This document shows, piece by piece, positions 16,217-27,240 of a stretch of DNA of 64,000 bases; position 1 is the first letter of the stretch; every line of letters begins with the position of its first letter. The DNA lies in contig NZ_JACZKG010000012.1 in assembly GCF_014860165.1 (NCBI RefSeq), positions 1 through 64,000 of the forward strand, given 5' to 3'. Source of the DNA: Devosia sp. GTDB lineage: Bacteria; Pseudomonadota; Alphaproteobacteria; Rhizobiales; Devosiaceae. Both the position numbers and the translations under genes were made by a program. Below the pieces are notes generated by a model, which was not told the DNA's origin, ran no database searches, and saw only the letters and a program-made list of their open reading frames with translations.

Positions 16217-17086
16217 GTGTTTCGACTTGTCGGGCTGACCTTGGTTGCCATAACGGCGTTCGCGGCCAATTCCGTACTGGCCCGCCTGGCGCTGGGGTCG
16301 GGGACGACCGATGCGGGTCTCTATACCGGTGTGCGCCTGATCTCGGGAGCGCTGGTCTTGATGGGCCTTGTCTCGCTCCGCCCGCAGGGATTGCGCGCGG
16401 TGCTGGGTGCCGGAAGCTGGGCGGGCGCTGGCGGGCTATGCGCCTATGCACTGGCCTTTTCTTTCGCCTATGTCGCCCTCGGCGCCGGGACCGGGGCGCT
16501 CATCCTGTTTTCCAGCGTGCAATTCACCATGCTGGGCTGGAGCATGATCAAGGGTGAGATGCCGGGGCCGCTGGAATGGCTGGGTATCGGCCTGGCGCTT
16601 CTCGCCTTCGGCTTTCTCGTGTGGCCCGGCCTCACGTCGCCCGAGCCGCTGGCGGCGGGGCTGATGGTGGTCGCCGGCATCAGCTGGGCCGTCTATTCGC
16701 TTGTCGGCCGGGGGTCCAGCAGTCCCCTGCTCGATACAGCCGCGAACTTCCTGCGCAGCGTGCCTCTGGCCCTGCTGCTGATCGGCCTTGGCCTGCTCCA
16801 GCCACTGGGCGACTGGCAGGGTCTGGCATGGGCCATATTGTCGGGCGCCGTGGCCTCGGGACTTGGCTATGCGGTTTGGTATTCCGCCCTGCCTGGGCTG
16901 CAGCGCAAGCAGGCGGCCATCGTGCAGCTGAGCGTTCCTGCCCTGGCAGCGCTCGGCGGCGTTCTCTTCCTGCAGGAGACGCTGACAACGCGCTTGCTGC
17001 TCTGCAGCGCTGCCATTCTGGGCGGCGTATTGCTGGCTATCGTGGCCAGTGAAAGGCGCCGCCGGACCGGCGCCTCGCCTGCATAG
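16217..17086 (+). CDS. EamA/DMT superfamily permease
   Basis: 289 residues, starting at GTG 16217. About ten hydrophobic helices arranged as two EamA repeats (roughly 5-135 and 150-280), with ANSVLARLAL at the start and the second repeat ending in LSVPALAALGGVLFLQE, both typical of drug/metabolite exporters of the inner membrane. Substrate unknown. Its stop lies 5 bases from the gyrB end on the other strand, so the pair is convergent with no space for a terminator. Confidence 0.88.
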   Translation: MFRLVGLTLVAITAFAANSVLARLALGSGTTDAGLYTGVRLISGALVLMGLVSLRPQGLRAVLGAGSWAGAGGLCAYALAFSFAYVALGAGTGALILFSSVQFTMLGWSMIKGEMPGPLEWLGIGLALLAFGFLVWPGLTSPEPLAAGLMVVAGISWAVYSLVGRGSSSPLLDTAANFLRSVPLALLLIGLGLLQPLGDWQGLAWAILSGAVASGLGYAVWYSALPGLQRKQAAIVQLSVPALAALGGVLFLQETLTTRLLLCSAAILGGVLLAIVASERRRRTGASPA

Positions 17087-17091
17087 GCCAA

Positions 17092-19581
<2,490 letters not shown>

Positions 19582-19648
19582 CTAGCGGAACGGGGGTATA
19601 TCCCCAAGCAAAATGGCCGTTTGATGGGCGTTTGCGGGGGATTGAAGG

Positions 19649-20761
19649 CTAGTCCTTATGCAGCCGTCCATCGCGCACCGTCACCGTCTGCGCCCGTTCG
19701 CCGAGCGCCTCGAACAGCACCCGGTCGGTGCCAGTCAGGAAGCACTGCGTCCCCAGCCCGTCGAGGGCGGAAAACAGCGCCCGACGACGGTCGGGATCGA
19801 GATGGGCAGCGATCTCATCGAGCAGCAGGAAAGGCGTGATCGAGGTCCGCAGCCGCACCAGCCGCGCATGCGCCAGGATCAGGCCGATGAGCAGGGCTTT
19901 CTGCTCCCCGGTCGACCCCAGGGCGGCCGGCATGGCCTTCTGGGCATAGGTCACTTCGAGGTCGACCCGGTGTGGTCCAGATATGGTGCGCCCGGCCGCC
20001 CGATCAACCCCGCGACTGGCCCGCCAACTCTCGGCCAGCGCAGTTTCGAGCGCCGCCGAGGAGGCCGGTTCGGCGCCCGGCTCGAAGAGCGGCGTCAGCG
20101 CCAGGTGGGCGGCGGGAAAACTGCCGTCATCAAGGCTCTGCTCGATCAGCGCCTGCAGATGGGCGAGGCTGTCCGACCGCGCCAGGTGGATGGATGCGCC
20201 CAGCTCGGCCAGTTGCGCCTCGACGGCATTGAGCCAGGCGGGATCGCCCTGGTCTTCGAGCAGGCGATTGCGCTGCCGCATGGCCTTCTCGTAGTCGCCC
20301 ACCGAGGCGGAATGGGACGGGATGAGCGTCGTCACCAGCCGGTCGAGGAAGCGCCGCCGGTCGCCGGCGGGACCGGAAAACAGGCCATCCATCGATGGCG
20401 TGAGCCAGAGCACGCGCAGATAGTCGCTCATCGCCTCGATGGAGCGGGCATTGGCGCCGTTGATGCGCACGCGCCGGCCACCATCGGGCGACGCACCGGT
20501 GCCGATATCGGCGGGGCCGTCATCGGTTTCCACGGTCGCCGCCACCGCCCAGCCGATATCGGAGCCCTGCGCCTGCAGGGTCTCGAAGCTGGCGCCGCGC
20601 AGGCCCCGACCGGGGGAGAGGACCGAGATGGCCTCGAGCAGGTTGGTCTTGCCGGCGCCATTGGGCCCGGTGAGGACGACGTGGCGGGAATCGAGATCAA
20701 GCGCTGCCGCGGTGTAATTGCGGAAGGCCGTGAGGCGGAGGCGGGAGAGGTGGCGGGTCAT
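19649..20761 (-). CDS. recF: DNA replication and repair protein RecF
   Basis: 370 residues, normal length. Walker A is GPNGAGKTNLLE near residue 35, the ABC-type signature region lies in TGEQKALLIGLILAHA, and Walker B is LLLDEIAAHLD, followed by FLTGTD. The SMC-like ATPase helps RecA load at gaps. It lies between dnaN and gyrB on the same strand; a palindromic repeat occupies the gap before dnaN. Confidence 0.96.
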   Translation of the reverse strand: MTRHLSRLRLTAFRNYTAAALDLDSRHVVLTGPNGAGKTNLLEAISVLSPGRGLRGASFETLQAQGSDIGWAVAATVETDDGPADIGTGASPDGGRRVRINGANARSIEAMSDYLRVLWLTPSMDGLFSGPAGDRRRFLDRLVTTLIPSHSASVGDYEKAMRQRNRLLEDQGDPAWLNAVEAQLAELGASIHLARSDSLAHLQALIEQSLDDGSFPAAHLALTPLFEPGAEPASSAALETALAESWRASRGVDRAAGRTISGPHRVDLEVTYAQKAMPAALGSTGEQKALLIGLILAHARLVRLRTSITPFLLLDEIAAHLDPDRRRALFSALDGLGTQCFLTGTDRVLFEALGERAQTVTVRDGRLHKD

Positions 20762-20780
20762 GCTGGCATAGTGCCTTTGG

Positions 20781-20912
20781 AAGGCCCCCTCACCCGCCCT
20801 TCGGGCGACCTCTCCCCCAGAGGGAGAGGTAGTACTGCGGCAGCCTCGATGCCCTCTTCACCTCTCCCTTCGGGGGAGAGGTCGGCGCGTAGCGCCGGGT
20901 GAGGGGGCCTTT
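20781..20912. repeat. REP-like inverted repeats between dnaN and recF
   Basis: The outer arms AAGGCCCCCTCACCCG and CGGGTGAGGGGGCCTT are complementary; inside are two smaller palindromes (CGCCCTTCGGGCG and CTCTCCCTTCGGGGGAGAG). The element belongs to the same family as those at 23137 and 50358. In a recF transcript it would form a large hairpin. Confidence 0.8.
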
Positions 20913-20936
20913 TCTTGGTCAGAGCTTGCAACAGCC

Positions 20937-22058
20937 TCAGACGCGCATCGGCATCAGGACGTACAGCGCGCGTGTCTCGCCGTCGTCGCGGACCAGGGTG
21001 GGCGAGCCGGCGTCGTTGAACATGAAGACGGCGTTATCGGAGCGGATCTGGCCGATGATGTCGAGCAGGTAGCGGGCGTTGAAGCCGATCTCGAAGCCGT
21101 CGGTGTCGAAATCCACCGCCAGTTCCTCGCTGGCCGTGCCATGATCGGGATTGGTGACCGAGAGTTCGAGCAGGCCATCCTTGGCTTGGAGCTTGACGGC
21201 CTTGCCGCCCCGGTCCGAGGCAATGGTGGAGACGCGGTCGACGGCGGTGGCAAAGCTGGCGCGGTCGACATTCATCTGCTTGTCGTTGTTCTTGGGCGTC
21301 ACCCGGTCATAATCGGGGAAGGTGCCTTCGATGAGCTTGCTGAGCAGCACGACCGAGCCGACGGTGAAGCGGATCTTGGTGTCGGAGACTTCCACCGAAA
21401 CGTCGCCTTCGGCGCCGTCGAGCAGCTTCTGGACTTCGCCCACGGTCTTTTTGGGCACGATGATGCCGGGCATGCCCTTGGCGCCTGCGGGCGCCTCGAT
21501 CTCGGCGCGGGCCATGCGGTGGCCGTCGGTGGCGACGGCGCGCAGCACCGTGCCGACATTGCTCACCTCGACGGTGTGGAAATAGATGCCGTTGAGATAG
21601 TAGCGCGTCTCCTCGTTGGAGATGGCGAACTGGGTGCGCTCGATCAGCTCACGCAGGGCGGAAGCAGGCATGGAGAATTCGTGCCCGAAGCTGCCAGATT
21701 TCAGGTCGGGAAAGCTGTCGGGGCTGAGGCAGGCCAGGTTGAAGCGCGAGCGGCCGGAGGTGAGCACCATGTTCTCGCCGCCATCGGTCTCGAGCCGCAC
21801 TTCGGCGCCGTCGGAAAGCTTGCGGACGATTTCGTAGAGCGTGTGGGCCGGAACCGTGGTGGTCCCTGCGGTCGAGACCATGGCCGGAATGGATTCGGTC
21901 ACTTCGATGTCAAGATCGGTGGCCCGCAGCTCGACCTTGTCGTCGCCGGCCTTGAACAGCACGTTGGCCAGGATGGGATAGGTATTCCGCCGCTCGACCA
22001 CGCGATGCACATGGCTCAGCGACTTGAGCAGATGATTGCGTTCGAGCGTGACTTTCAT
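20937..22058 (-). CDS. dnaN: DNA polymerase III beta sliding clamp
   Basis: 373 residues, full length for the clamp. The N-terminus MKVTLERNHLLKSLSHVHRVVERRNTYP in shortened form matches the family start, and the end (ALYVLMPMRV) matches the conserved C-terminal strand MPMR. The dimeric ring tethers polymerase to DNA. It lies upstream of recF and gyrB on the same strand. GGGAAG precedes the start codon. A terminator-like hairpin lies only 42-62 nt upstream of the start, so the leader may be attenuated. Confidence 0.97.
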   Translation of the reverse strand: MKVTLERNHLLKSLSHVHRVVERRNTYPILANVLFKAGDDKVELRATDLDIEVTESIPAMVSTAGTTTVPAHTLYEIVRKLSDGAEVRLETDGGENMVLTSGRSRFNLACLSPDSFPDLKSGSFGHEFSMPASALRELIERTQFAISNEETRYYLNGIYFHTVEVSNVGTVLRAVATDGHRMARAEIEAPAGAKGMPGIIVPKKTVGEVQKLLDGAEGDVSVEVSDTKIRFTVGSVVLLSKLIEGTFPDYDRVTPKNNDKQMNVDRASFATAVDRVSTIASDRGGKAVKLQAKDGLLELSVTNPDHGTASEELAVDFDTDGFEIGFNARYLLDIIGQIRSDNAVFMFNDAGSPTLVRDDGETRALYVLMPMRV

Positions 22059-22099
22059 GCGGTAACTTCCCTGGCACTACGCGGCTGCGCTTGGGCAGC

Positions 22100-22120
22100 A
22101 AAAACCCCGGCAAGCCGGGG
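22100..22120 (-). terminator. Terminator-like hairpin in the dnaN leader
   Basis: On the minus strand CCCCGG-CTTG-CCGGGG is followed directly by TTTTT (22104 to 22100), 42 nt before the dnaN start codon. No minus-strand gene lies between this hairpin and dnaA, so it is either the end of a leader transcript or an attenuator for dnaN. Confidence 0.75.
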
Positions 22121-22270
22121 ATGGACATTTACAATTTGTGCACGGATTAGCAAGGGCGAGACCGGTATCGGCGGCAGGAAATCCCCGACTTCGGCGCCCG
22201 ACGCATTGTGTCGCCGGCGGGCAAGTTCGACTAGAGTCGCGCCAGCAGCATTGAACAGCAGGAGAGCATA

Positions 22271-23122
22271 ATGGCCGAGAGTTTTGCAGCCGGTGGAATT
22301 GCGGTGATCACCGGGGGCGCCAGCGGGATCGGCCGGGCCGCCGCGCGCCGGGCCGCACAGGCGGGCATGCGAATTGCCCTGGTGGACGTCAATGCCGGCA
22401 AGCTCGCCGCTACCGCCGCCGAACTGGCGGAAATAGTGGGGAACGACAATATCCTCACCAGCACGGCCGATGTGGCCGATCCGTCCGCCATGACCGCGCT
22501 GGCGCGTCAGGTCGAGTCCCGCTGGGGCAGCCCGACGCTGCTGATGAACAATGCCGCCGCCTTCGTGGCGGGCGGCGCAGGGGGCATTCTCGATCCGGTC
22601 GAAAACTGGCAGCGCCTGTTTGCGGTCAATGTGTTGGGCATCGTCAACGGCGTGCAGGCCTTCCTGCCCGGCATGCTGGCCGCGGGCGGGCCCGCGGTGA
22701 TCGTCAATACCGGTTCCAAGCAGGGCCTGACCAACCCACCCGGCAACCCGGCCTATAATACATCCAAGGCGGCGGTGAACGCCTATACGCAGAACCTGGC
22801 GCGCGACCTGCGCGAACGGGAGGACAGCCAGGTAACAGCCCATCTGCTGATTCCGGGCTGGACCACGACCGGCGATGCCGAGCACCGCAAGGGCGCCTGG
22901 CTGCCCGAGCAGGTCATCGATTTCATGGACTCTGCCATCGCGCGCGATGGTTTCTTCATTCTCTGCCCGGATGACGAGACGCCCAACGAAACCGACCACA
23001 AGCGGATATTGTGGAATGCGCTCGATATCATCGAGGACCGCCCGGCCTTGTCGCGCTGGCATCCGGAGTGGAAGGAGCGGTTTGCCGAGTTCATGGAGCG
23101 GGATCTGGTGAAGGGGCAGTAA
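22271..23122 (+). CDS. Short-chain dehydrogenase/reductase
   Basis: 283 residues; CAGGAGAG precedes the ATG. Rossmann motif TGGASGIG at about residues 13-20, NNAA after strand 4, and the active-site pair Ser (NTGSKQG) and Tyr-xxx-Lys (YNTSK) are all intact. The tail beyond residue 200 is longer than in minimal SDRs. Substrate unknown. The gene lies between dnaN and dnaA on the opposite strand, breaking the usual contiguous dnaA-dnaN arrangement, with palindromic repeats on its 3' side. Confidence 0.9.
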   Translation: MAESFAAGGIAVITGGASGIGRAAARRAAQAGMRIALVDVNAGKLAATAAELAEIVGNDNILTSTADVADPSAMTALARQVESRWGSPTLLMNNAAAFVAGGAGGILDPVENWQRLFAVNVLGIVNGVQAFLPGMLAAGGPAVIVNTGSKQGLTNPPGNPAYNTSKAAVNAYTQNLARDLREREDSQVTAHLLIPGWTTTGDAEHRKGAWLPEQVIDFMDSAIARDGFFILCPDDETPNETDHKRILWNALDIIEDRPALSRWHPEWKERFAEFMERDLVKGQ

Positions 23123-23136
23123 GCCGCCGCCGCAAT

Positions 23137-23275
23137 TCCTCTCCCCATCGGGGAGAGGTGGCTCGGCGAAGCCGAGTCGGTGAGGGGGAATCCGTCCCCT
23201 CTGATCAGTCCGAGAGAATCCCCCTCATCCGGCGCTGCGCGCCACCTTCTCCCCGATGGCGAGAAGAATTGGGGC
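23137..23275. repeat. REP-like palindromic repeats between the SDR gene and dnaA
   Basis: Contains CCTCTCCCCATCGGGGAGAGG, GGCTCGGCGAAGCCGAG-type and GGCGCTGCGCGCC-type palindromes; the halves GGTGAGGGGGA and TCCCCCTCATCC are inverted relative to each other. It sits between convergent gene ends and may work as a bidirectional transcription stop. Confidence 0.75.
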
Positions 23276-23287
23276 AGAGCGCCGGCC

Positions 23288-24742
23288 CTATTCCTCCAGC
23301 ATGCGCTTCAGCAGTTCGATTTCCTGGGCCAGCTCGACATCGTCCTTGATCATCTGTTCGACCTTGCGCACCGAATGGAGCACGGTGGTGTGATCGCGGC
23401 CGCCGAAGCGCCGACCGATTTCGGGAAGCGAGCGCGAGGTCAGCGCCTTGGCCAGGAACATGGCGATCTGGCGCGGGCGCACCACGTCGCGCGAGCGGCG
23501 GGCCGAGAGCAGTTCGTTGCGCGGCACCTTGTAGTGGCGGGAGACGATCTTGAGGATGTCCTCGATGCGGACGCGGCGTGCTTCGCGCGAGCGGATCAGG
23601 TCGCCCAGGGTCTTTTCGGCCAGCGGCACGGTGATGAGTTCACCGGTCAGCTGGTTGGCGGCGACGAGGCGGTTGACGGCGCCGTCGAGGTCGCGGCCAT
23701 GGCTGACCACGGCACGGGCGACATAGTCGATGACCGGCGTGGGAAAATGCATGCCATAGCGGGTCGCCGACTGTTCGGCCCGGCGCTGCACGATGGCGCG
23801 GCGCAGGTCGAGATCGAAGCCGGAAATCGGCACCACCAGGCCTCCGGAAAGCCGCGAGCGAATGCGCTCGTCGAGCATTTCGAGATCGCGCGGCGGCGCG
23901 TCGCCGGCCACCACCACCTGCTTGGCGCCAGTGAGGAGGGTGCCGAGGGTGTGACCGAATTCGGTGGCCGACTTGCCCTGCAGGAACTGCATGTCATCGA
24001 TCAGCAGCAGGTCGACGCGACGCAGCCAGTCCTTGAAGCCGAGCGCCGACTGGCGCTGCACGGCGGCAATGAAGTGGTACATGAAGTGGTCGGCCGTCAG
24101 GTAGACGATGTTCTTGCTCGGATCGGCCGACTGCACCTGATGGGCAATGGCGTTGAGCAGGTGCGACTTGCCCAGTCCGACCGTGGAATGGATATAGACC
24201 GGGTTGAAGGTCACGGTGTTGTTGGTCACCGCCTGGGCGATCTGCCTGGCCACGCCCAGCGCCATCTCATTGGCATCGCCGGGCACGAAGCTGTCGAAGG
24301 TCATGCGCGGATCGATGGCGCTGCCGGCCAGGGCATCGCCCTTGGCGGCGGAATTGTCGCGCACGAGGCGTGGCTGGCTCACCGGATGGGGGGTGGCAGG
24401 GGCCATGGCGCCTGCGGACTCGGCTGATGGGGCCGGCTCGGCCGCCACCTGAGTCAGGCGCGGACGGGCCTGGCCATTGACGCGCAGCGTCACCTGGATG
24501 CGGGCCACCTCCTCGGCATCCAGGCGGAAGGCCTCGAGAATGCGATCGGCATAATTGGACTGCACCCAGGAGCAGAGAAAGCGCGTGGGGGCAGACAGAT
24601 GCACCACGTCCTCAACGATTTCCTCGAGTTCGAGGCGGGCGAACCAGGAGGCAAAGACATCCTCGCCGACTCCGGCCTTGAGGCGGGCGCGCACCCGGTT
24701 CCAGAGTTCGCGCTGACCTTCGGAGGTGTCGGAGCTGATCAT
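23288..24742 (-). CDS. dnaA: Chromosomal replication initiator protein DnaA
   Basis: About 484 residues from the ATG at 24742 (MISSDTSEGQRELW); the track start at 24847 would add 35 residues of unclear value. Domain I is at the N-terminus (WNRVRARLKAGVG), then a Pro/Ala-rich linker, an AAA+ domain with Walker A STVGLGKSHLLNAIA and Walker B LLLIDDMQFLQGK, and domain IV with the DnaA-box helix-turn-helix signature GRDHTTVLHSVRKVE. Walker A ends in GKS rather than the common GKT, and the first Gly is replaced by Ser; both should still bind ATP. The long region upstream is gene-free. Confidence 0.97.
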   Translation of the reverse strand: MISSDTSEGQRELWNRVRARLKAGVGEDVFASWFARLELEEIVEDVVHLSAPTRFLCSWVQSNYADRILEAFRLDAEEVARIQVTLRVNGQARPRLTQVAAEPAPSAESAGAMAPATPHPVSQPRLVRDNSAAKGDALAGSAIDPRMTFDSFVPGDANEMALGVARQIAQAVTNNTVTFNPVYIHSTVGLGKSHLLNAIAHQVQSADPSKNIVYLTADHFMYHFIAAVQRQSALGFKDWLRRVDLLLIDDMQFLQGKSATEFGHTLGTLLTGAKQVVVAGDAPPRDLEMLDERIRSRLSGGLVVPISGFDLDLRRAIVQRRAEQSATRYGMHFPTPVIDYVARAVVSHGRDLDGAVNRLVAANQLTGELITVPLAEKTLGDLIRSREARRVRIEDILKIVSRHYKVPRNELLSARRSRDVVRPRQIAMFLAKALTSRSLPEIGRRFGGRDHTTVLHSVRKVEQMIKDDVELAQEIELLKRMLEE

Positions 24743-25574
24743 GACAGGTTTTTCGCCTTTAATCGTGAGGAGTGTGGAAGAGGGATTGGCTTGGCTCCAA
24801 TCGTCCCTTCCCGCCGTAACCTGTCGCATCATCGTGAAGTGCCCCATTCTGTTCGATCCGTCCGGCCCGCAAAGCTCGGATGGTATTGTCTGCCCTGTTG
24901 CCCTGCCCAGAACTCATGTCCTTTGGTCATGGCTTCGCCCTTGGCGCCCTTATGCGGACGCACTTGCTCTGTCCGGTGGCGCGCCACCGGCTTTCGTCCT
25001 AGTCTTGTCGTGAACTCGCCCCGGCCGCGCCGAAGGCCTTACTGAACCGCGACGGTCTCGATCGGACCGGCCGCCAAACTCGCTGCCAACACAACCTCTA
25101 CCGAAATGATCGGCATTACCGCCGCCGAAAAACTGAAATCCAACGCCCCGAAAATGACCCCGTCAGCCACGCCGGGACACTCGTTTTTGGTGTCCGTTTT
25201 CCCGGCTGACGAGATTACTTTAGAGGGACGATTTTGGGCCCGCAACCGTGGAATCTGCAAAATGAGGGCTTGACTCCGAGGATGTCATTTTTGCTTCCGG
25301 GAGCCCGCCAAAGTGCCTCAAAGCAAGGGTCTGTGACTCAACGCAGATTCGGAACCTTAGCCCCGCCGGCATGGTCAAAATTTTATTTCCGCAAGGCCCC
25401 GTTTTTCCCGCGGAGTACCGTTTCGCGGCGACCGGGAGAATGTGCGTTCTTTGGCTAACTACCTGAAAGCAAACATACAAATTGCCGCCAGCTAGTCTGT
25501 CGGGATTTGTCGCCCGACCGTCACACCCGTGACATTAAGTCGTCATCCCGGAAAAACCATGCCCGCTACCATAC
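24743..25574. other. Gene-free dnaA-rpsT interval; candidate origin or dnaA control region
   Basis: About 830 bp between dnaA and the rpsT terminator holds no ORF that looks coding. By eye it is richer in A/T runs than the neighbours, especially 25090-25580. It has four GANTC (CcrM-type) sites within 100 bp (25251, 25272, 25335, 25346), an AAAATGA/TCATTTT inverted pair (25259-25265, 25285-25291) and a bulged hairpin at 25162-25210. I could not find a convincing DnaA box (TTATCCACA), so the origin call is tentative; many relatives place oriC elsewhere. Confidence 0.35.
25162..25210. other. Hairpin with outer and inner stems upstream of dnaA
   Basis: GTCAGCC (25162-25168) pairs with GGCTGAC (25204-25210), and GGACAC (25175-25180) pairs with GTGTCC (25190-25195) around a T-rich loop. 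A shifted pairing uses GCCGGG/CCCGGC. There is no T tract, so it is not a classic terminator on either strand. Confidence 0.55.
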
Positions 25575-25599
25575 AAAGAAAAAGGCTCCCGTGGGAGCC
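25575..25599 (-). terminator. Rho-independent terminator of rpsT
   Basis: On the minus strand GGCTCCC-AC-GGGAGCC is a perfect 7-bp stem followed by TTTTTCTTT, about 47 bp after the rpsT stop. Confidence 0.92.
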
Positions 25600-25646
25600 C
25601 AATTCATCGCCTAGCCGGCGCCTGATGGCGCCGTCGCGCGGGTCGA

Positions 25647-25913
25647 TCAGACGCTGAGCGCCTTGACCCGGTTATTGAGGCGGCTGACCTTGCGGGCGGC
25701 CAGGTTGGCATGGACAATGCCCTTGGTCGCGGCGCGGTTGATTTCGGGCTCGGCAGCCTTGAGGGCGGCCATGGCAACGGCGTGATCGCCGGCCACGATG
25801 GCTTCCTCGACCTTGCGGATGAAGGTGCGCACGCGCGAACGACGCGACTTGTTGACCGCGGTGCGGGCTTCGATCTTGCGGGTAGCCTTCTTGGCTGACG
25901 GCGTATTGGCCAT
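25647..25913 (-). CDS. rpsT: 30S ribosomal protein S20
   Basis: 88 residues from [15 protein letters not shown]; the track ORF adds 27 upstream residues that do not belong. The Lys/Arg-rich helical sequence ([19 protein letters not shown] ... [20 protein letters not shown]) matches S20, which binds 16S rRNA early in 30S assembly. It is followed by a perfect terminator and lies upstream of dnaA on the same strand, as in other Hyphomicrobiales. Confidence 0.97.
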   Translation of the reverse strand: MANTPSAKKATRKIEARTAVNKSRRSRVRTFIRKVEEAIVAGDHAVAMAALKAAEPEINRAATKGIVHANLAARKVSRLNNRVKALSV

Positions 25914-26123
25914 AACGGTCCTCTTGGCGTCCAACCGGCCGGTTGCGCGCTTGTCGCGCAGCAGTCGTCCGGGATGAAATGAAATCGGCGGCAATCGACA
26001 GCCGCCAAGTTGCGCGGTCTATAGGGGAAGTCAGGGGGAGCGTCAACTGGATTCAGGGGGTGGGGCAGCTATGCGCAGCCGCTCCTTTCCAGCGGGGCGG
26101 CCGAGCTGCCCACCCCCAGAGCG

Positions 26124-26210
26124 CGTCACCCTCGGGCCTGACCCGAGGGCTCTGCACTAATCGATTGAGCAGCAAGTATAGGGCGCTCGGGTCAAGCCCT
26201 GACGTGACGA
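26124..26210. repeat. REP-like element, copy A, about 87 bp
   Basis: Begins CGTCACCCTCGGG and ends with an inverted CGTGACGA, with an internal CCCTCGGG/CCCGAGGG palindrome. It resembles the element at 31568-31653 in length, ends and layout (CTGACCCGAGGGCTCT shared in near-identical form). It lies between rpsT and mutM. Confidence 0.8.
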
Positions 26211-26235
26211 TCCAGTTGGTCATGGCACCGGGGTG

Positions 26236-27123
26236 TCACGGCGCCTTCTGGCAGACCGGGCAGAAGAAGGTCGAGCGCCCGGACTGCACGATGCGCTCGA
26301 TGGTACCGGTACAGAGCGGCGTCGGGCAGGGTTGGCCTTCGCGGTCATAGACGGCAAAGCGGTGCTGGAAATAGCCCGAGCCACCTTCGGCATTACGGAA
26401 GTCCCTGAGGGTGGAGCCGCCCACCTCGATGGCTTCCACCAGCACCTGGCGTACCGCATGGGCCAGATCCTCGAGCGCCGTCTTGGGCTTGCCCTTGGCT
26501 GTCACCAGCGTGCCGGCCAGAACGGTGGGCAGGATATGGCTGCGGTGCAGCGCCTCGGCGACATAGATATTGCCCAGACCCGCCACCACGCGCTGATCGA
26601 GCAGCGCCGCCTTGATGGGGGCCTTCTTGCCCTTGAAAGCGTCCGCCATTTCATCGGCATTGAAGTCGTTGCCCAGGGGCTCGGGGCCAAGGTCCTTGAG
26701 ATAAGGGCTATCGGCCACATCGTCATAAAGGTCGACAAAACCGAAGCGGCGCGGGTCGGCATAGATCAGGTGGCTCCGGCCATGGCCGGGGTGGGCGATG
26801 TCCCAGACCATATGGTCATGCTTTGGTTCGGTGCCGGGCTCATAGTAACGTGGCGGCTTGTCGATACCGTGCTCGGCAAAGCGCCACGAGCCGGTCATGC
26901 CCAGATGGCTGAGCACGGTCTTGCCATTGGAGAGGGCGATCAGCAGGTATTTGGCCCGCCGGCTGACCGAAACGATGTTCTGGCCCTCGAGGGCCTGCGG
27001 CAGGCCCTGGGGGAAGGGGAAACGCAGGTCCTTGCGGTTGAGCGTGACCTTGTCGATGCGGGCGCCGACCAGCCAGGGTTCGAGGCCGCGCCTGACGGTT
27101 TCGACCTCGGGCAATTCGGGCAT
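26236..27123 (-). CDS. mutM: Formamidopyrimidine-DNA glycosylase
   Basis: 295 residues. The N-terminus MPELPEVETVRRGL carries the catalytic Pro1 and Glu2 needed for base excision and beta-delta elimination. The helix-two-turn-helix region includes GLGNIYVAEALH, and the C-terminal zinc finger is CPTPLC ... FFCPVCQ. It removes 8-oxoguanine and related lesions. Divergent from ubiE, upstream of rpsT on the same strand. Confidence 0.97.
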   Translation of the reverse strand: MPELPEVETVRRGLEPWLVGARIDKVTLNRKDLRFPFPQGLPQALEGQNIVSVSRRAKYLLIALSNGKTVLSHLGMTGSWRFAEHGIDKPPRYYEPGTEPKHDHMVWDIAHPGHGRSHLIYADPRRFGFVDLYDDVADSPYLKDLGPEPLGNDFNADEMADAFKGKKAPIKAALLDQRVVAGLGNIYVAEALHRSHILPTVLAGTLVTAKGKPKTALEDLAHAVRQVLVEAIEVGGSTLRDFRNAEGGSGYFQHRFAVYDREGQPCPTPLCTGTIERIVQSGRSTFFCPVCQKAP

Positions 27124-27240
27124 GTTTTGGCCTCTTTACCTGTGCGACTTTGTGCCATGGCAAAGCCGGGTTGGGTTGAATATGGTGCGCCCCGATAGAG
27201 AGCCTATCGACGCAATATCAAAATGGACAGGGCGATAGCC

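Noticed and set aside
24743-25640. DnaA boxes for a firm oriC call
   Set aside because: Only poor matches such as TGTGGAAGA near 24774 were seen; two mismatches are too many to call.
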